In this document: positions 49,312 through 61,500 of the stretch, one piece after another | How the letters are laid out: each line of letters begins with the position of its first letter | How positions within the stretch are numbered: the stretch's first letter is position 1 | Origin: Cryptomeria japonica | Lineage: Eukaryota > Streptophyta > Pinopsida > Cupressales > Cupressaceae | Assembly: GCF_030272615.1 (NCBI RefSeq) | Contig: NC_081415.1 | Location: 366,551,667 to 366,615,666 of the forward strand | DNA length: 64,000 bases | Reading direction: 5' to 3' | Notes under the pieces: generated by a model | The model's database searches: none | The model's input: only the letters and a program-made list of their open reading frames with translations | What the model was told of the DNA's origin: nothing | Made by a program: the position numbers and the translations under genes

Positions 49312-52300
49312 TTATTCATCTTTCTCCTCCTCATTTGATTTGTGGAATTCTTCAAACTTAGTCAGGATGGCCTACATCTTTGCTTGGTCTGGCATTAGGG
49401 TAGAATATATGATTACACGAACATGGAAAATTGCATCTTTATCCTTCACATATTTCTTTTTTCCATCTTTCATAATGGATGCAAGGACTTCGAAACTGAC
49501 TTGGATCTCCAGTAACTTGTCGAATGCACTTAGTGAGAAATCCTATCCCATGCAGTGATCCATTAAGGAAAGAAACTCCTACATGATGGCATCACTGGTA
49601 ATGAGATTCTAATTGTCATCATATAGATAACAAGGAAGGTCAGTAATTCTAGCAGAAATGAGATCAATCTCATCATCACCTTCCTGCCTTTCCCTATCCA
49701 GCTCCACAATCATCAATCTTATTGTCTCTTTTTTGTGAGACAATAGTGACAAGATTTGGATATATTTTTCTCTTGTGGGAATCACTTTATTTTCAATGAG
49801 GATGTATATTCTGAAGTCCTCCATTTTTCTCCAAAGGGTTGTACTCTTCTCAATATTTTCAATTTCTTGAGATAATGAGGTCTTGATACCTGCATGTGAC
49901 TTTGGATCACTTCAAAATCAGTCAATAACCCAATTGTTGAACGTAGAAGATGAGACCATTCTGATTTCAACCATGCAATCCATTCATCCACCACTCAACC
50001 TTTGGTTCCCACTTGTTCAACTTTCTTAAGAGCTTCAGTGTCCATTGAGGAACCTATGGGCTCAATCTCCTCGGAAGATTGTGTAAATTTAAGAAGAACA
50101 TTGCTCAATTGCTCGCACTTATGTTTTAATTCATTCTTCTCATCCTTCTCTTGATTAAACCTCTATAATAAATAATTAAAAGCCATTTGAGAATCGAGCT
50201 TAACGCTCTCATGTGTCTCTACTCCTAGCTCTACAGTTTGCATGGTATAGTCTACAGGTTGTATATTATCTTTAATCTTATCTGACGATGGTACCATGAC
50301 CTCAGCATATTTCCTTTTAGTAGCTGGATCTACTAACACCTCAGAGACAATCTTCAGCTTCTTTGTTCCTTTGGGCTTTGGAGGAACCAACTGCTCAAAA
50401 TCAAACTCATCAGGTGAAATTACCTATTTCTTCCTCTTGGGTGATACTACCTCCATCCAAGGTGGTAATTCTGGATTGGTGGGTGGAGTAGTAGTTGCTT
50501 GTTGAACATCACTTGGTATCTCAGGAGCAAACTGGATTGAACTTGCAGCGGTTGTAGATGTTGTTATCAATACCAATGTTGAAGTATCTAGTGATATGCC
50601 TGCTGATGTAGTAACAACTGTTGATGCTAACCCTTCTTCAGTTACAACCACAAAGGGGAGAGTGGAAGCTGCAGTGGAAATAATTTTAGTACTAACCAGA
50701 GGTGGAATTTTTGTTATGACCGTCGTAGTGGAAATAACTTAAGTGCTTACCAGATATGGAATTTCTATTATGACCACCGTAGAAGGTAAAGTCATCATCT
50801 GTTGTTTCAAAAATGCTTTCTCCATAGCTTCAGGATAATCCAACATTGAAGATTCAATTGTGGTTGAAGGAATATCATACAAACTGGAAAAATTGGATAA
50901 TGCAAAAAATTATTGAGCAGCTTCTGACTGTGACATGTCCAAATTTAACTCTTCATCATCAAATCCCTTATCCTCTTGATCCAAGTCAATTTCAATAGAA
51001 TGAATAATAACCTCTAGATATGTAGGTGCCTGTGAGGTGGCAAGGACATTGATTTCACCATGATGTACTGGCTCTTCATCCTGTGCTTCCTCTTGATGAG
51101 GAATTTCACCTTCTTTCGGCTCATTTTCTTTCTCAGTTTCTATAGCAGGCTGTTGTTATGATTCCTTTGTGACTATCTTCGGTGCTGCTGAAGATGATTC
51201 ACCTTTCTTGGACCCTTTAATTGTGAACTTGATTTTGGGTCTTTTCCCCTTAGATTGTGTTACAGGAGCCGAGGATGGTACTTATGGATATGCTTTGCCC
51301 TTGGTTATTGTTTCAGTCATAGTTGTCTTACCAACCGGGCCATCACTATTATCATCATCTCCAGAACTAGCAGGAAGTTGTTTCATTCTAAGATTATTTT
51401 TCAATAACCATGCATTGGTATTTGCCAGAATGGGGGAGATTCTTTGAGTGATAGACTTACTCTCCTTTTTTGACCATTGCACCGGAGGAAGTGGAGAGTC
51501 AACAATCTTCTTTTCATAATAGATTGGGTCTATTATGTCATCAGTGTCTTCCATGGTCATTGGGATTTTTGCCAAATCTAGATTTTCAATATGCTCTAGG
51601 GTAAGACGACTAAAATCCATTCTTCTTATGTCTTCATCATCTTGGCAATCTGCCCACACATCCTCAAATCTAAAAACATGGGTGTAGTTTCTCTTGAGCT
51701 TATTCTTCATGCCACGAAAATCAAAATTATTTCGTTCCTTGAATCTTCTCATAGTATTCCATTATATCTCTTCCTCCATGTTCTTTGCTTTGGGGTTAGT
51801 TAAAACTGAGTACCTGCCAATAGATTTGGGAACTTCAATCTGGTCTTATGTGCATGTGATTGCTTTTCATGCACATAGATTAGTTGCCAACACAACTCCA
51901 TGAGGATGATCTTATCAGAAGGATACCTTGGTAAAATAAAGGGTTCACCTGAGAAACATCCTATCCGGATGTAAGTGAATGTTGGAAACTGAAGAAAAAT
52001 GCATCCAAAATGAGACACCCTATTATATGCAGCCTCTGATAATCTTTTCTTCTACAGGCTTTTATCAAACATGTACTTCCACGTAGCAAAGAAAGCATCG
52101 TTGACTCTTCTAACAGGGCTACCTCGATTCTTGATTGTGAGTTGATCATATTATTCCCAGATAGGTACTAACCTCTTGTCACCTTTGGTAGATAAACCTG
52201 GATATTGTTTCATAGAAGCAGCTGCATATACCAGGTAAGAAGTCATATAGAATTTCAATGTCACTTTGACCTCCTTCAACTGCGCACAGAGTGCATCACT

Positions 52301-53006
52301 GATTTGTTCACCCCAATCAATCCGAGCAGCCCCTTTCCTGATTATATTCATGTCATAGCACATCCAGGTTTGGAAATAATGAGCCTTTTAAACACTTCAC
52401 CCATGCCAATATGGTGACCATATCATTGTACTCCTCATTGAAGTCACTTCTATGGAAATATTTAGGCCATCATGAGGTGGTAGAATTTCTAGCAGCAGAG
52501 AGGTACACTGTATTAATTACTTTCTTGCATTTGACTTTATTTTTCTCATAGTACTCCTGAGCACTTTCTTGAGAAATGTCGGCCACTTCCTCGACTAAAG
52601 AACCTTTGAAAACACTATTGAAGAAAACACTATCCAAAGTCATGACCACATTTTTATCAACATACTTAACCTATCTTGTATTTGGATCAAAGTGATCCGC
52701 CACTGCAAGTACAAAATCCGAATCATGAGCTACAACTGGGAAGGAAGCATATTTATGCAACTCATATTTGATCAAGTTTGTTAGGCGAGAAGGAGCTTTC
52801 TCAACTCGATCAATAAATTCCTACATACTAACATGACCAATTTTTGTATCTTTGATCTCCTTGATGTTTGAATCGACTGAGCTCTCTGGGTACAAATTAA
52901 AGTATTTATCATACTTGTACTTCATCTTCTTTGCTGATGATTTACCCAGTGAAGATTCCAACTGACTCAAAGAAGGCTCTGATTTATCATGAGGGGGTCT
53001 TGACAT
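49312..53006 (-). pseudogene. Gene P2, unknown family, homologous to P1
   Basis: Starts at ATG 53006 (MSRPPHDKSEP), downstream of the palindrome array in its own sense, and ends at TAA 49314-49312. The ancestral protein would be about 1,200 residues. Blocks in order: DTKIGHVS, HFDPNTRQ, QLKEVKVTLKFYMTSY (about 52280-52230), RVNDAFFAT (about 52090), PFILPRYPSD, EDVWADCQDDE (about 51670), IDPIYY (about 51525), LPPVQWSKKE (about 51485). Then comes a long Ser/Thr/acidic low-complexity region (51400-50450), a Lys-rich stretch with PKPKGTKKLK, and a helical C-terminus. Each early block has a counterpart in P1. At least seven stops and several shifts are present. It has no polymerase or integrase motif, and I do not recognise the family. 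Confidence 0.6.
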
Positions 53007-53184
53007 TTGCAAATTAATGCATTCAACACTGAGGATTAGCTTCTTTGAAAGTTATCATCGTTAAGAAAACCAAATTTTATCAACCGGATCGAAAAATCAG
53101 ACTCAGAAAGAGCTTGGGAGCAAAACTGTCAAAACTGGCAAATCGAGGAAAAGAGTCCAATCTACACCTTAGGAGTCAAAATTT

Positions 53185-54358
53185 GCACATTGGAATTTAA
53201 AGTCTGATGTGCAAGGATAAAACATCTTTACTTGCATATTGGACTTTAAAGTCCGATGTGCAAGGATAAAACATCTTTACTTGCATATCGGACTTTAAAG
53301 TCCGATGTGCAAATTGGGGGAAAGTCATCGGCACATCGGACTTTAAAGTCCAATATGCAAGTTAAAAAAATCATTAGCACATCAGACTTTAAAGTCTGAT
53401 GCGTAAGTGAAAAATCATTCAAAAGACCAACACATCGGACTTTAAAGTCCAATGTGCAAGGGAAGGGAAACCAATTGACATGTCGGGCTTTAAAACCCGA
53501 CATGTCAATCAGACAATCTCTTCTCACATATTGGACTTTAAAGTCTAATATGTGAGGTTTAACCCTCATGCATATCGGACTTTAAAGTCTGATATGTAAG
53601 GTTTAACCCTCATGCATATTGGAATTTAAATTCTGATATGCGGAGAGTTATCTCCACTCATTAGCCTGCATGTCGGGTTTTAAAACCCGACATGCAGGCG
53701 AGGGAAGAGGGAAAAGAAAAACAAAAGGATCCAAGGGCCATCGAACATTAAAGTCTAATGTGCCCTTAACCTTGAGAGGAAGATTTAGGACCAATCAGAT
53801 TTTAAAATCCAATGCGCTCCAACAACAGAAAACCCAAAAGAAATGGCGGAGAAGAAAAAAAAGGAAAAGGAAGGGAAAAACTCAAAAAAAATAAAGCCCT
53901 ACCTCAATCCACGTGGCCAAAGAAAATCAGATAACTAGCGAGGTGATCAAAGTTGAAAACATGACGAGAGGAGAAGGAGGGCATGCATAAAGGAGAAATC
54001 ACCAAATGAAATGAAGAAATAATCCCCAAAAAATCAATAAATAACCTCGAAATTAGCAATAAATGCCCTCATTAATTGTTAATTGCGTCGTGCATGTCGG
54101 ACTTTAAAGTCCGACATGTAGGACTAAACCTCTTGCAAGTCGGACTTTAAAGTCTGACATGCAAGAAATTGCCAAATCAACCTGCACATTGGACTTTAAA
54201 GTCCGATGTGTAGATGCAAAGACCCTACAGGTCAGACTTTAAAGTCCGATCTACAGGGGCAAAACCAAATTTTTGCACATCGAACTTTAAAGTCCGATTT
54301 GCAAATCCCTTCAAAAAGAAAGAATCTTGCAGGTCGGACTTTAAAGTCTGACCTATAG
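53185..54358 (-). repeat. Array of about 19 hairpin palindromes preceding gene P2
   Basis: Nineteen palindromes of 26-36 bases centre on GGACTTTAAAGTCC or variants. Thirteen lie in 53185-53820 and six in 54091-54358, with a palindrome-free gap of about 270 bases between. Typical repeat distance is 45-50 bases. The unit at 53664-53699 is a perfect 36-base palindrome with a changed core (GGGTTTTAAAACCC); 53475-53508 is nearly perfect with GGGCTTTAAAACCC. Outer arms vary (CACATC, CATGTC, CAGGTC, CAAGTC types), mostly with matching changes on the other side. The position relative to P2 equals that of the 32959-34611 array relative to P1. Confidence 0.85.
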
Positions 54359-55871
54359 GAAAACTACAAATCTAAAAGAACTTAAAAACAATAAAAGCAA
54401 AAAGTGAAAAGCTAAATGAGCTAACCAACGGAGTTGATCAAGCTCTCCCAGAGGTCATGAGGTACAAAATAGACCAGTTTCATAGGGTTGCCTCACGATT
54501 TTGGCCACACTGAAATCAAGGACAACAAAGGACACAAACTTTCTAACTAATACTTGTTTCAAAGCTTTAATGTTGAACAAAGTTTCTATATGAATATTTT
54601 AGATTTAATCTTTGTTACCATGCAACACTATGACTATCAGTTGTGCCTTATAATAGTAATGACTACAAGACAAGCATTTGATGAAATGTCTTTGTAGATA
54701 GCCATTATCTTAGACTGTATTTTATTCTATCTTTGTATCATGGACTTCTTTGCATCTATTGGGACTGCTATATAATGACAATATTTTAGCTCTATGACTA
54801 TCATGGTATGGTTTGTTATTGCCTTATACCCACTCTAGATGATTCACTATTCTATGTATCAAACTATGATTCATTGAGATATGCTTTGTGAACTGAAAAA
54901 GTTCATTGTTGCTTTGTATTATCACTACCACATTATTCAATTAAGATCTTTGACAATAATAATCCCCCTTTGGCTTTATTCTCGTGAACTTATTGAATCC
55001 TTTATAAGCATGATGACTGTATTTATTGATAGTGATATGCTTTGGGTTTAAAATATATTGGTCTTTATGATAGTTAATTCTCACTATACAAACCATTATT
55101 CCATTTGTATGGGTCCTTGGACTATGTTGTTAAAACTCTTTATCTTTGTTCTATCCCTTGAAGATGTGACTTTTCACTATCTTAAAGCACGACATATCTC
55201 TTCTAATGAGTTATTTTTAAGGTGGTATGAGCAGGTCATCAAAAGATTGCTAACAGTGTTGAGATTATACAAAATTATTTGCAGACTAATATTGTTTGTG
55301 GTGTGTGAAACAAAACAACATATCTGAAGAATAATAACATTCAGATTGTAACATCTTTGTAGCCTTCAAGTGTCTTAAAATTTTGACATCTAATCTTGTA
55401 GATCTAAAATTAGTGACAGTGGTATGCTTTTATATTTCTCATTGTTGTTCTGAAAATATATTAACAGGTCACTGGAGTTCGCTGCTAAACATAGAGTGTG
55501 AAGATCTTGAATGATAACATTCAGATTGTAATACTTTTGTAGATTGCATCTTCAAATTTGCAAATCTACTTGAAAATTAAGATTCTTTTGGATTTGATAT
55601 TCCTTTAGATTATACACTCTAAATTTTTTGTTTTGAGGAAAAAAAGGTATCTGAATTCCATTTATATTATCTCTTGTTAGATGTTCACCTCTACTAGGAG
55701 TAGCTTTTCTTATTTGGAAATTTAGCAAAGAACTAGTGGGAAGTCATATTTAATTACCAATTAGAAGTAAAATTATTAGCTTTTAAAGAATGCTCTAAGA
55801 TCCTCTTTTGGCATGATTTTTTTTGTGGTATGGATGAGTGACTGTCTAAATGAAGCTCTTTTTTTCTGCTA
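54359..55871. other. No gene recognised (P2 5' flank and CACTA internal DNA)
   Basis: AT-rich. No copy of the candidate P2 LTR and no coding frame of interest is found. The boundary between P2 and the CACTA element must lie here but could not be placed. Short frames such as 55058-55327 look like chance. Confidence 0.4.
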
Positions 55872-56832
55872 ATGAGATCTCTTCGGTTTGATGAGATAAT
55901 TATACATTATTGTTTATTTGGACATCAAGAAATGAGGAAAAAGAATTTAAGGCAGAAATTAGATGTTAGTGATCATATTTCTAAAGTTCCAATCATAGAT
56001 TATGAGCACTCTCGTGAAGAACGTGTGGCCAAAAATAATGATTTTTTATTGCATCTAGGTTTGACAAACAGTCAAGTTGTAAACCAACTAAGTAGTATAT
56101 TATTTGTTTAATATTGTTTAATGAAATTTTATAGGCAAGAGTTTTATGTACATAAGACATGATATGATATATTTTTTTGTTTTTCAGCCAAGAAAAATAG
56201 TGAAGAGAAAAAACAAAAAGAAAGTAAAGATACAATGCAGCCAACTCATAGAAGCCAACGTTTTTGTGACTCGATAAATGTACTTGGTGAAAACTATAGT
56301 TGTGGTGATGTGCAACGTGACAAAGCACGCGGTGATGTGCAATTTGAAAAAGTACATGGTGATGTGTAGCCTGATATACCACATGGTGATGTGCAGCCTA
56401 ATATACCACATAATGATCTCTTAACACAAAGTCTAAGAGAAATTATTGAAAAACAAGAGAGAAAAGGAACAATGAATTTGGAGATGATTTATTCAAGTTT
56501 AAAGGATGTGTTTGAAGTGAAATCTGTAGAGACCACTACTGATCTATCTACTCATGCCACACATAATGTGGTAGAGGAGCATGAAGTTCCAATAGCTCAG
56601 AGTGAAGTTGTTGCATCTGCAACTTTTGATGGAACTACTAGACCAACTAAAAATATTGGTAGGGGTTTAACAGAAGATGTTGCCGCCTTTGTTAAAAGAA
56701 AGAGATTGAGTCAAGATTTATATAGATCTATAGAAAAGAATGCAAAAGAAATACAATTAGAAGGGAAGAAGATGTTCTTGGTTGAGGTGTCAAGAGATGG
56801 TGAACCCATTGGGCAAAATGTTGTTGTTGCAT
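55872..56832 (+). pseudogene. TnpA-type CACTA gene, 5' part
   Basis: A first exon-like frame (55872-56092) contains DYEHSREERVAKNNDFLLHLGL, a block common at the start of plant En/Spm-associated proteins. A probable intron (about 56093-56187) ends TTTTTCAG. The reading continues with RSQRF, a run of GDVQ repeats (one unit has a TAG stop near 56367), a helical region, then GRGLTEDVAAF and KMFLVEVSRDGEPIGQN. The last block matches the start of the transposase_24 (PF03004) region. TnpA proteins bind the subterminal repeats and assist excision. Copia element D cuts the gene at 56832. Confidence 0.65.
56304..56411 (+). repeat. 27-bp coding tandem repeat in tnpA
   Basis: Four units starting GGTGATGTG at 56304, 56331, 56358 and 56385, exactly 27 bases apart, encode nine-residue units beginning GDVQ. 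A worn fifth unit may follow. Confidence 0.8.
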
Positions 56833-58434
56833 TGTTGGCATTGACAAAACCGGTCAATCCAGAGAACCGGTATATGCGCTAAGTTTTATCATTGATGTCT
56901 AACACTAACCGATGAAGGCACTAACCAGTGTAGTGGTATTGATAGAGTGATGTTTTCTCAATAAGCAAAGGTGATGACTTACAATCACATGGAAACAACA
57001 TTGGTAACAAATGACCAAACGTTCAATTAGCTCAAGGAAAGATAGACTAAGCCAACCAGTCTCTCATTCAAGAGGATCGGTCACTCTGATGATGATGAAG
57101 TCACAAAAGGTGGCTCAGGAAAGACAACTTGAGGTTGTATTCAAACCAAAACCTTATTGGTAAACAGGGGAAGAGACTTGATGCTAACACAACAAACCGG
57201 CAATCAAAGGATGAACCGGTAATATAGAAGTGCAATGGAATACCAGTACACCGGTATGACAAAAGGAAGACACGTGATCACCATAAATCTCAGAGCAGTG
57301 ATCGGTTATTCAGTTGCGGTGGAAAAACATGAGTTGGTGAGTTTGTGTCTACGCCAAATCACATGTTGGTAAGGTCAATTTTAGTTATCATGTAGTCAAG
57401 CATGATTACCTGTGGATTTTCTGGTTCGCACTTAATTGACTGAACATGACCTAGAAGTTACTATCTTTGGGAGATGTGGTGGTAGAATTGTTGGAAGGCA
57501 CACAGAGAAAGAGTGGGAGATTTTGAATTTGAAATCTTCTGAAATCCATGATTACTTTGATTAAGGGAATGCCTAAAAGTGTCAGCAGAAAATGTATAAA
57601 GTATTCTTGAGTTCATTCAGAAATTTTTGATTGTGATATTTGCAACAAGAAGATCTTGTTGAAGACAATCCAAAGTGAAGAGCAGAGAGAGAGGAAGTGC
57701 TAAGAGGTTTTAGCAGAGTAGAGTGTGTTTGAGGTAGATCAACTAAGTGTAGAGTCGAGAGATGTAGAACCGGCAGAGTGCAGAGCCAAAGGATAGAGAA
57801 CTGATAGAGTGTAGAGCCAAAGGTCAGAGGATCGGTAGAGTGCAATGCCAAGGGATAGGCAACCAATTGAGTGAAGAGTCAAAGTTGTAAGAAGAAAATT
57901 ATTAATGTGCAGAGAAGATACAACCGGTGTGGACTGAGTGTGATGCATATTGAGATCTTATCAAGCTATCAGTAGCTAATTCAGCAGATCATCCATATGT
58001 TACTATATAACCACTGCAACATAAATCCCTTAACCAAGTGGACTTTAACAGGTCCCTTTTGTAGTCCCTACATCTTAATTGATGTTCTTAAGTCCTTTAA
58101 CTACGCTACCTTTAATAGGGTAAAGCCACTAACCGACCTTGTACAAAATCCCTTAAACAGGTGGCACCTAACAGTGTCTTTGTAATCTCCTAATAGGGAT
58201 GGCTCCTCACCTGGCATACTTCAAAAGAGTACAAATTCTGTGAGTTCCTACTTACATCGTGGTTTTCTCCCATTTGGGTTTCCATGAGATAACTTCTTGG
58301 TATCACTGTCAACTTTTCATGCTTACATATTGTTGGATGCTAGATGAATGCAGATTTAAGTTAAAAGTTTAATTGTGAAAATTTGATCAAGTGATGATTC
58401 ACCCCTCCCCTCTCAGTACCGGTTGGGACTAACA
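56833..58434 (+). repeat. Element D 5' LTR
   Basis: Begins TGTTGGCATTGAC and ends CTCTCAGTACCGGTTGGGAC then TAACA. It carries short repeats of the CCCTTAACCAAGTGG kind (about 58025-58200), a CATCGTGGTTTTCTCCC motif near 58256, and GATTCACCCCTCCCC near its end, like element C. Confidence 0.85.
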
Positions 58435-58436
58435 AT

Positions 58437-58448
58437 TGGTATCAGAGC
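58437..58448 (+). other. Element D primer binding site
   Basis: TGGTATCAGAGC, two bases after the LTR. Confidence 0.9.
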
Positions 58449-58500
58449 ATCAGGTCCTTAGAATTAGAGGAAGCTTAATCAGCTTAAGGAAAGATCCAAG

Positions 58501-61500
58501 ATGATGCGAAAGGAGGATCCTAAGTTCTCTAAGGAGAATTACACCTTATGGTGTGGAAGAATGAAACTTTATCTAAGATCCCTAAGAGAACATTACTAGA
58601 ATAATTTAATCATAGAGTACATTGAACCTTCAGGGACTCTCACTCCAGAACAGATTAAGGAAAGGCAAGATAATACTGTTGCTATGGATCTGATTGTCAA
58701 CACTCTTTCTGATAATGAATTTGCAAAGGTTCAAGATTTGAAAATAGCTTTTCATATATGGAATAAGCTGAAGACAGTCTATGGGGGAGATCCTCATCTC
58801 CAAAAAGAAAAAGTAGACAATCTGAGAGGAAAATATGATGAGGTGAGGATGCAGGAAGGAGAAAACATAGAGCAGTATAGCAAGATAATAAAGGATGTAG
58901 TAAACTCCATTAAAATTGTTGGAGGAAAGCTTGAGGAGGATGATGTGGTTAGAAAAATCTTGAGAACTCTGCTACCACAATATGCCATAAGGGTCTCTGC
59001 TATTCAGGAACTCAGATCCTTGGGAACAATTAATGTATCTCTTAACTCATTGATCGGTAAGTTGACTGCTTTTGAATTGAGTAATTATGACAATATTGTA
59101 CCAAAGATTGATGTTGCTTTCAAGGCTTCCATGATGCATGCATCAATAAGGAGAATGAAAGAAACCAGAAGTAGTTCAACTACCAGAAGCGGTCATTCCC
59201 ATGAAAATGACAATCCGCTATCTAAGGAACATAGCAAGATGAAATTGAAGCTCTATTGGCAAGAAGATTTCCAAGAGGAAAAGGAAAGTATAAAGGTAAA
59301 TGACCCTTAAAGTGCTTCTCCTATAATAAGATAGGTCATATTTCTTCAAGATGTCTTAATAATGATAGAGACAAGAAGGATAATTTCAGAGGCTACAGGG
59401 ACAAGAGCAAGAAGGAGTGTTATCTTGCAGAAGAAGGAGTCACTGATGAAGAATCAAAAGGATCTGATGGAGATGGAATTGCATTTGTGGTAGTCAAGGA
59501 GGATAGCACAGAGGAAGGAGATATGGCATTGATTTCTATCACAAACCGGTGTGGAGAATGGGTGATTGATAGTGGTTGCACTCACCACATGACCGGTGAC
59601 AGAAATAAATTCCTCAGCATAGAGGATTGCAATGGAGGAACTGTGAGATTCAAAAATGATGCTCCTTATGCAATAAAAGGTAAGGGGTCTATAGCCCTGA
59701 ATGATAAGACAAATTGTGATGATATCTATTGGGTAGAAGGGTTAAAATATAGTTTTTTAAGTGTTTCACAACTTAAGAATAAGGAGAATTCAACGAAGGA
59801 ATATGTAAAATAAATGACAAATCAGGAAGTCTGATTGCCATCGGTAAATAGTCAAGAGGCAATTTGTTTCACCTAGACACCACCATAGGTAGTTGTCTAA
59901 TGGCTAAGGTAGAAGACAGTTGGTTGTGGCACAAAATATTGTGTCATGTTAACTTTGATAGCATAGAAAAAATCAGTAAGGCAAAATCTATCAGAGGTAT
60001 GCCTAACATAGTCAAACTTGAAAATGCTATGTGCAAAGAGTGTTAACTAGGAAAGTTGACCAGGTCTAGTTTCAGCAGTAAAACCTTTTCATCTGAAAAA
60101 TATGCTGGAATTAGTTCATATAGATCTATGCGGTCCCATGAGAACTAGGAGTTTCAATGGAGACCAATATTTTACGTTGTTTGTGGATGACTTCTCAAGA
60201 ATGATGTGGGTTTTATTCTTGAAGGAGCAATCTGAAGCCTTTCATATGTTTAAAGGTTTTAAGGATCGAGTAGAAAGAGGAACCAGTAAGAATCTAAAGT
60301 GTCTAAGATCAAATAGAGGACGAGAGTTCACCTCTCAAGAGTTCTTGAATTACTACGAGGAACAGGGGATTGTGAGACAAATGTCTGCACCCAGAACACC
60401 TCAGCAGAATGGAGTTGCTGAAAGAAGAAATACAACACTTATTGATTGTGCAAGGACTCTGATGATATAGAAGAACATTCCACATATCTTCTGGAGAGAA
60501 GAAATAAGCACTATTGTATACACCTTGAACCAGATACAGGTAAAGAAAGCAACAAATAAAACTCCCTATGAATTATGGTGTGGATACTCACCGAATGTTT
60601 GTTATTTTAAAGTATTTGGAAGCATGTGCTATATCAAGAGGGATGAGTACACTAGAAAATTTGATCCCAAGAGTGATGAAGGAACCTTCTTAGGTTACTC
60701 AACAAAGAGAAAGGCATACCTGTGTTTAAATAAAAGGACTGGTAAGATTGTGGAAAGTGCAAATGTCAGAGTAGATGAGTACTCTGAGAAAAATGAACAG
60801 GACAGTAAGAGTGAACTGGAAGACTATAAAGGGTTTGAGTACAATGTACCAGTGGAACCTACTGAAGAAGATCCTATTGAAGTGGTAAATGAAGAAGCCT
60901 GTGAAGTAGAGCCTACACAACCAGTAGAAGAAGCTCTGAGGAGTGAACCAATATTGGCTAAGTATGTCAGAAACAATCACTCTGCAGAAAATATCATTGG
61001 TGACAAAGATGCAGGAGTTCTAATGAGAAGAAGAGCAAGAGAGAATGGTTGTATGATCTCCATATTTGAGCCCAAAATATAAAAGGAGGCTCTAAAAGAT
61101 GATGACTAGGTCAAATCCATGGAAGAAGAACTAGAGCAAATTGAGAAAAATGATACATGGACTCTAGTGCCCAAACCAGAAAACAAAAATGTAATAGGCA
61201 CCAAGTGGGTGTTCAAAAATAAAATGGATGGAAACGGTAAAGTGATAAGAAACAAAGCAACATTGGTCTGTAAAGGCTTAGCTCAAGAAGAAGGTTTGAA
61301 ATATGGAGAAACCTTCGCACCGGTGGCCAGGCTAGAAGGGCTCAGAATTTTGCAGGCCTATGTTGCTTATAAAAATCAAAAAATTTACCAAATGGATGTC
61401 AAATCGGCATTCCTAAATGGGGTGTTAGAGGAAGAGGTATACATAGAGCAACCAGAAGGGTTTGCATCTAAAGATGGAAGGAATATGGTATGCAAGTTGT

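Larger units (their letters stand above)
38232..56832 (+). mobile_element. CACTA (En/Spm) transposon, visible part
   Basis: The 5' end is CACTAGTAGAAATATGG at 38232, followed by repeated subterminal motifs. Downstream on the same strand are a Tnp2 transposase gene (44955-48330) and a TnpA-type gene (55872-56832), the usual CACTA pair. The element contains a minus-strand gene fragment, a LINE 3' end and element P2. Its 3' end is not seen: TnpA is interrupted by copia element D at 56833, and the rest should lie beyond the window. The three bases before the end are TCA; the matching duplication cannot be checked. Confidence 0.7.

Noticed and set aside
53670-53894. Plus-strand Lys/Arg-rich frame
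   Set aside because: It runs through a palindrome and an A-rich spacer, and its composition explains the residues.
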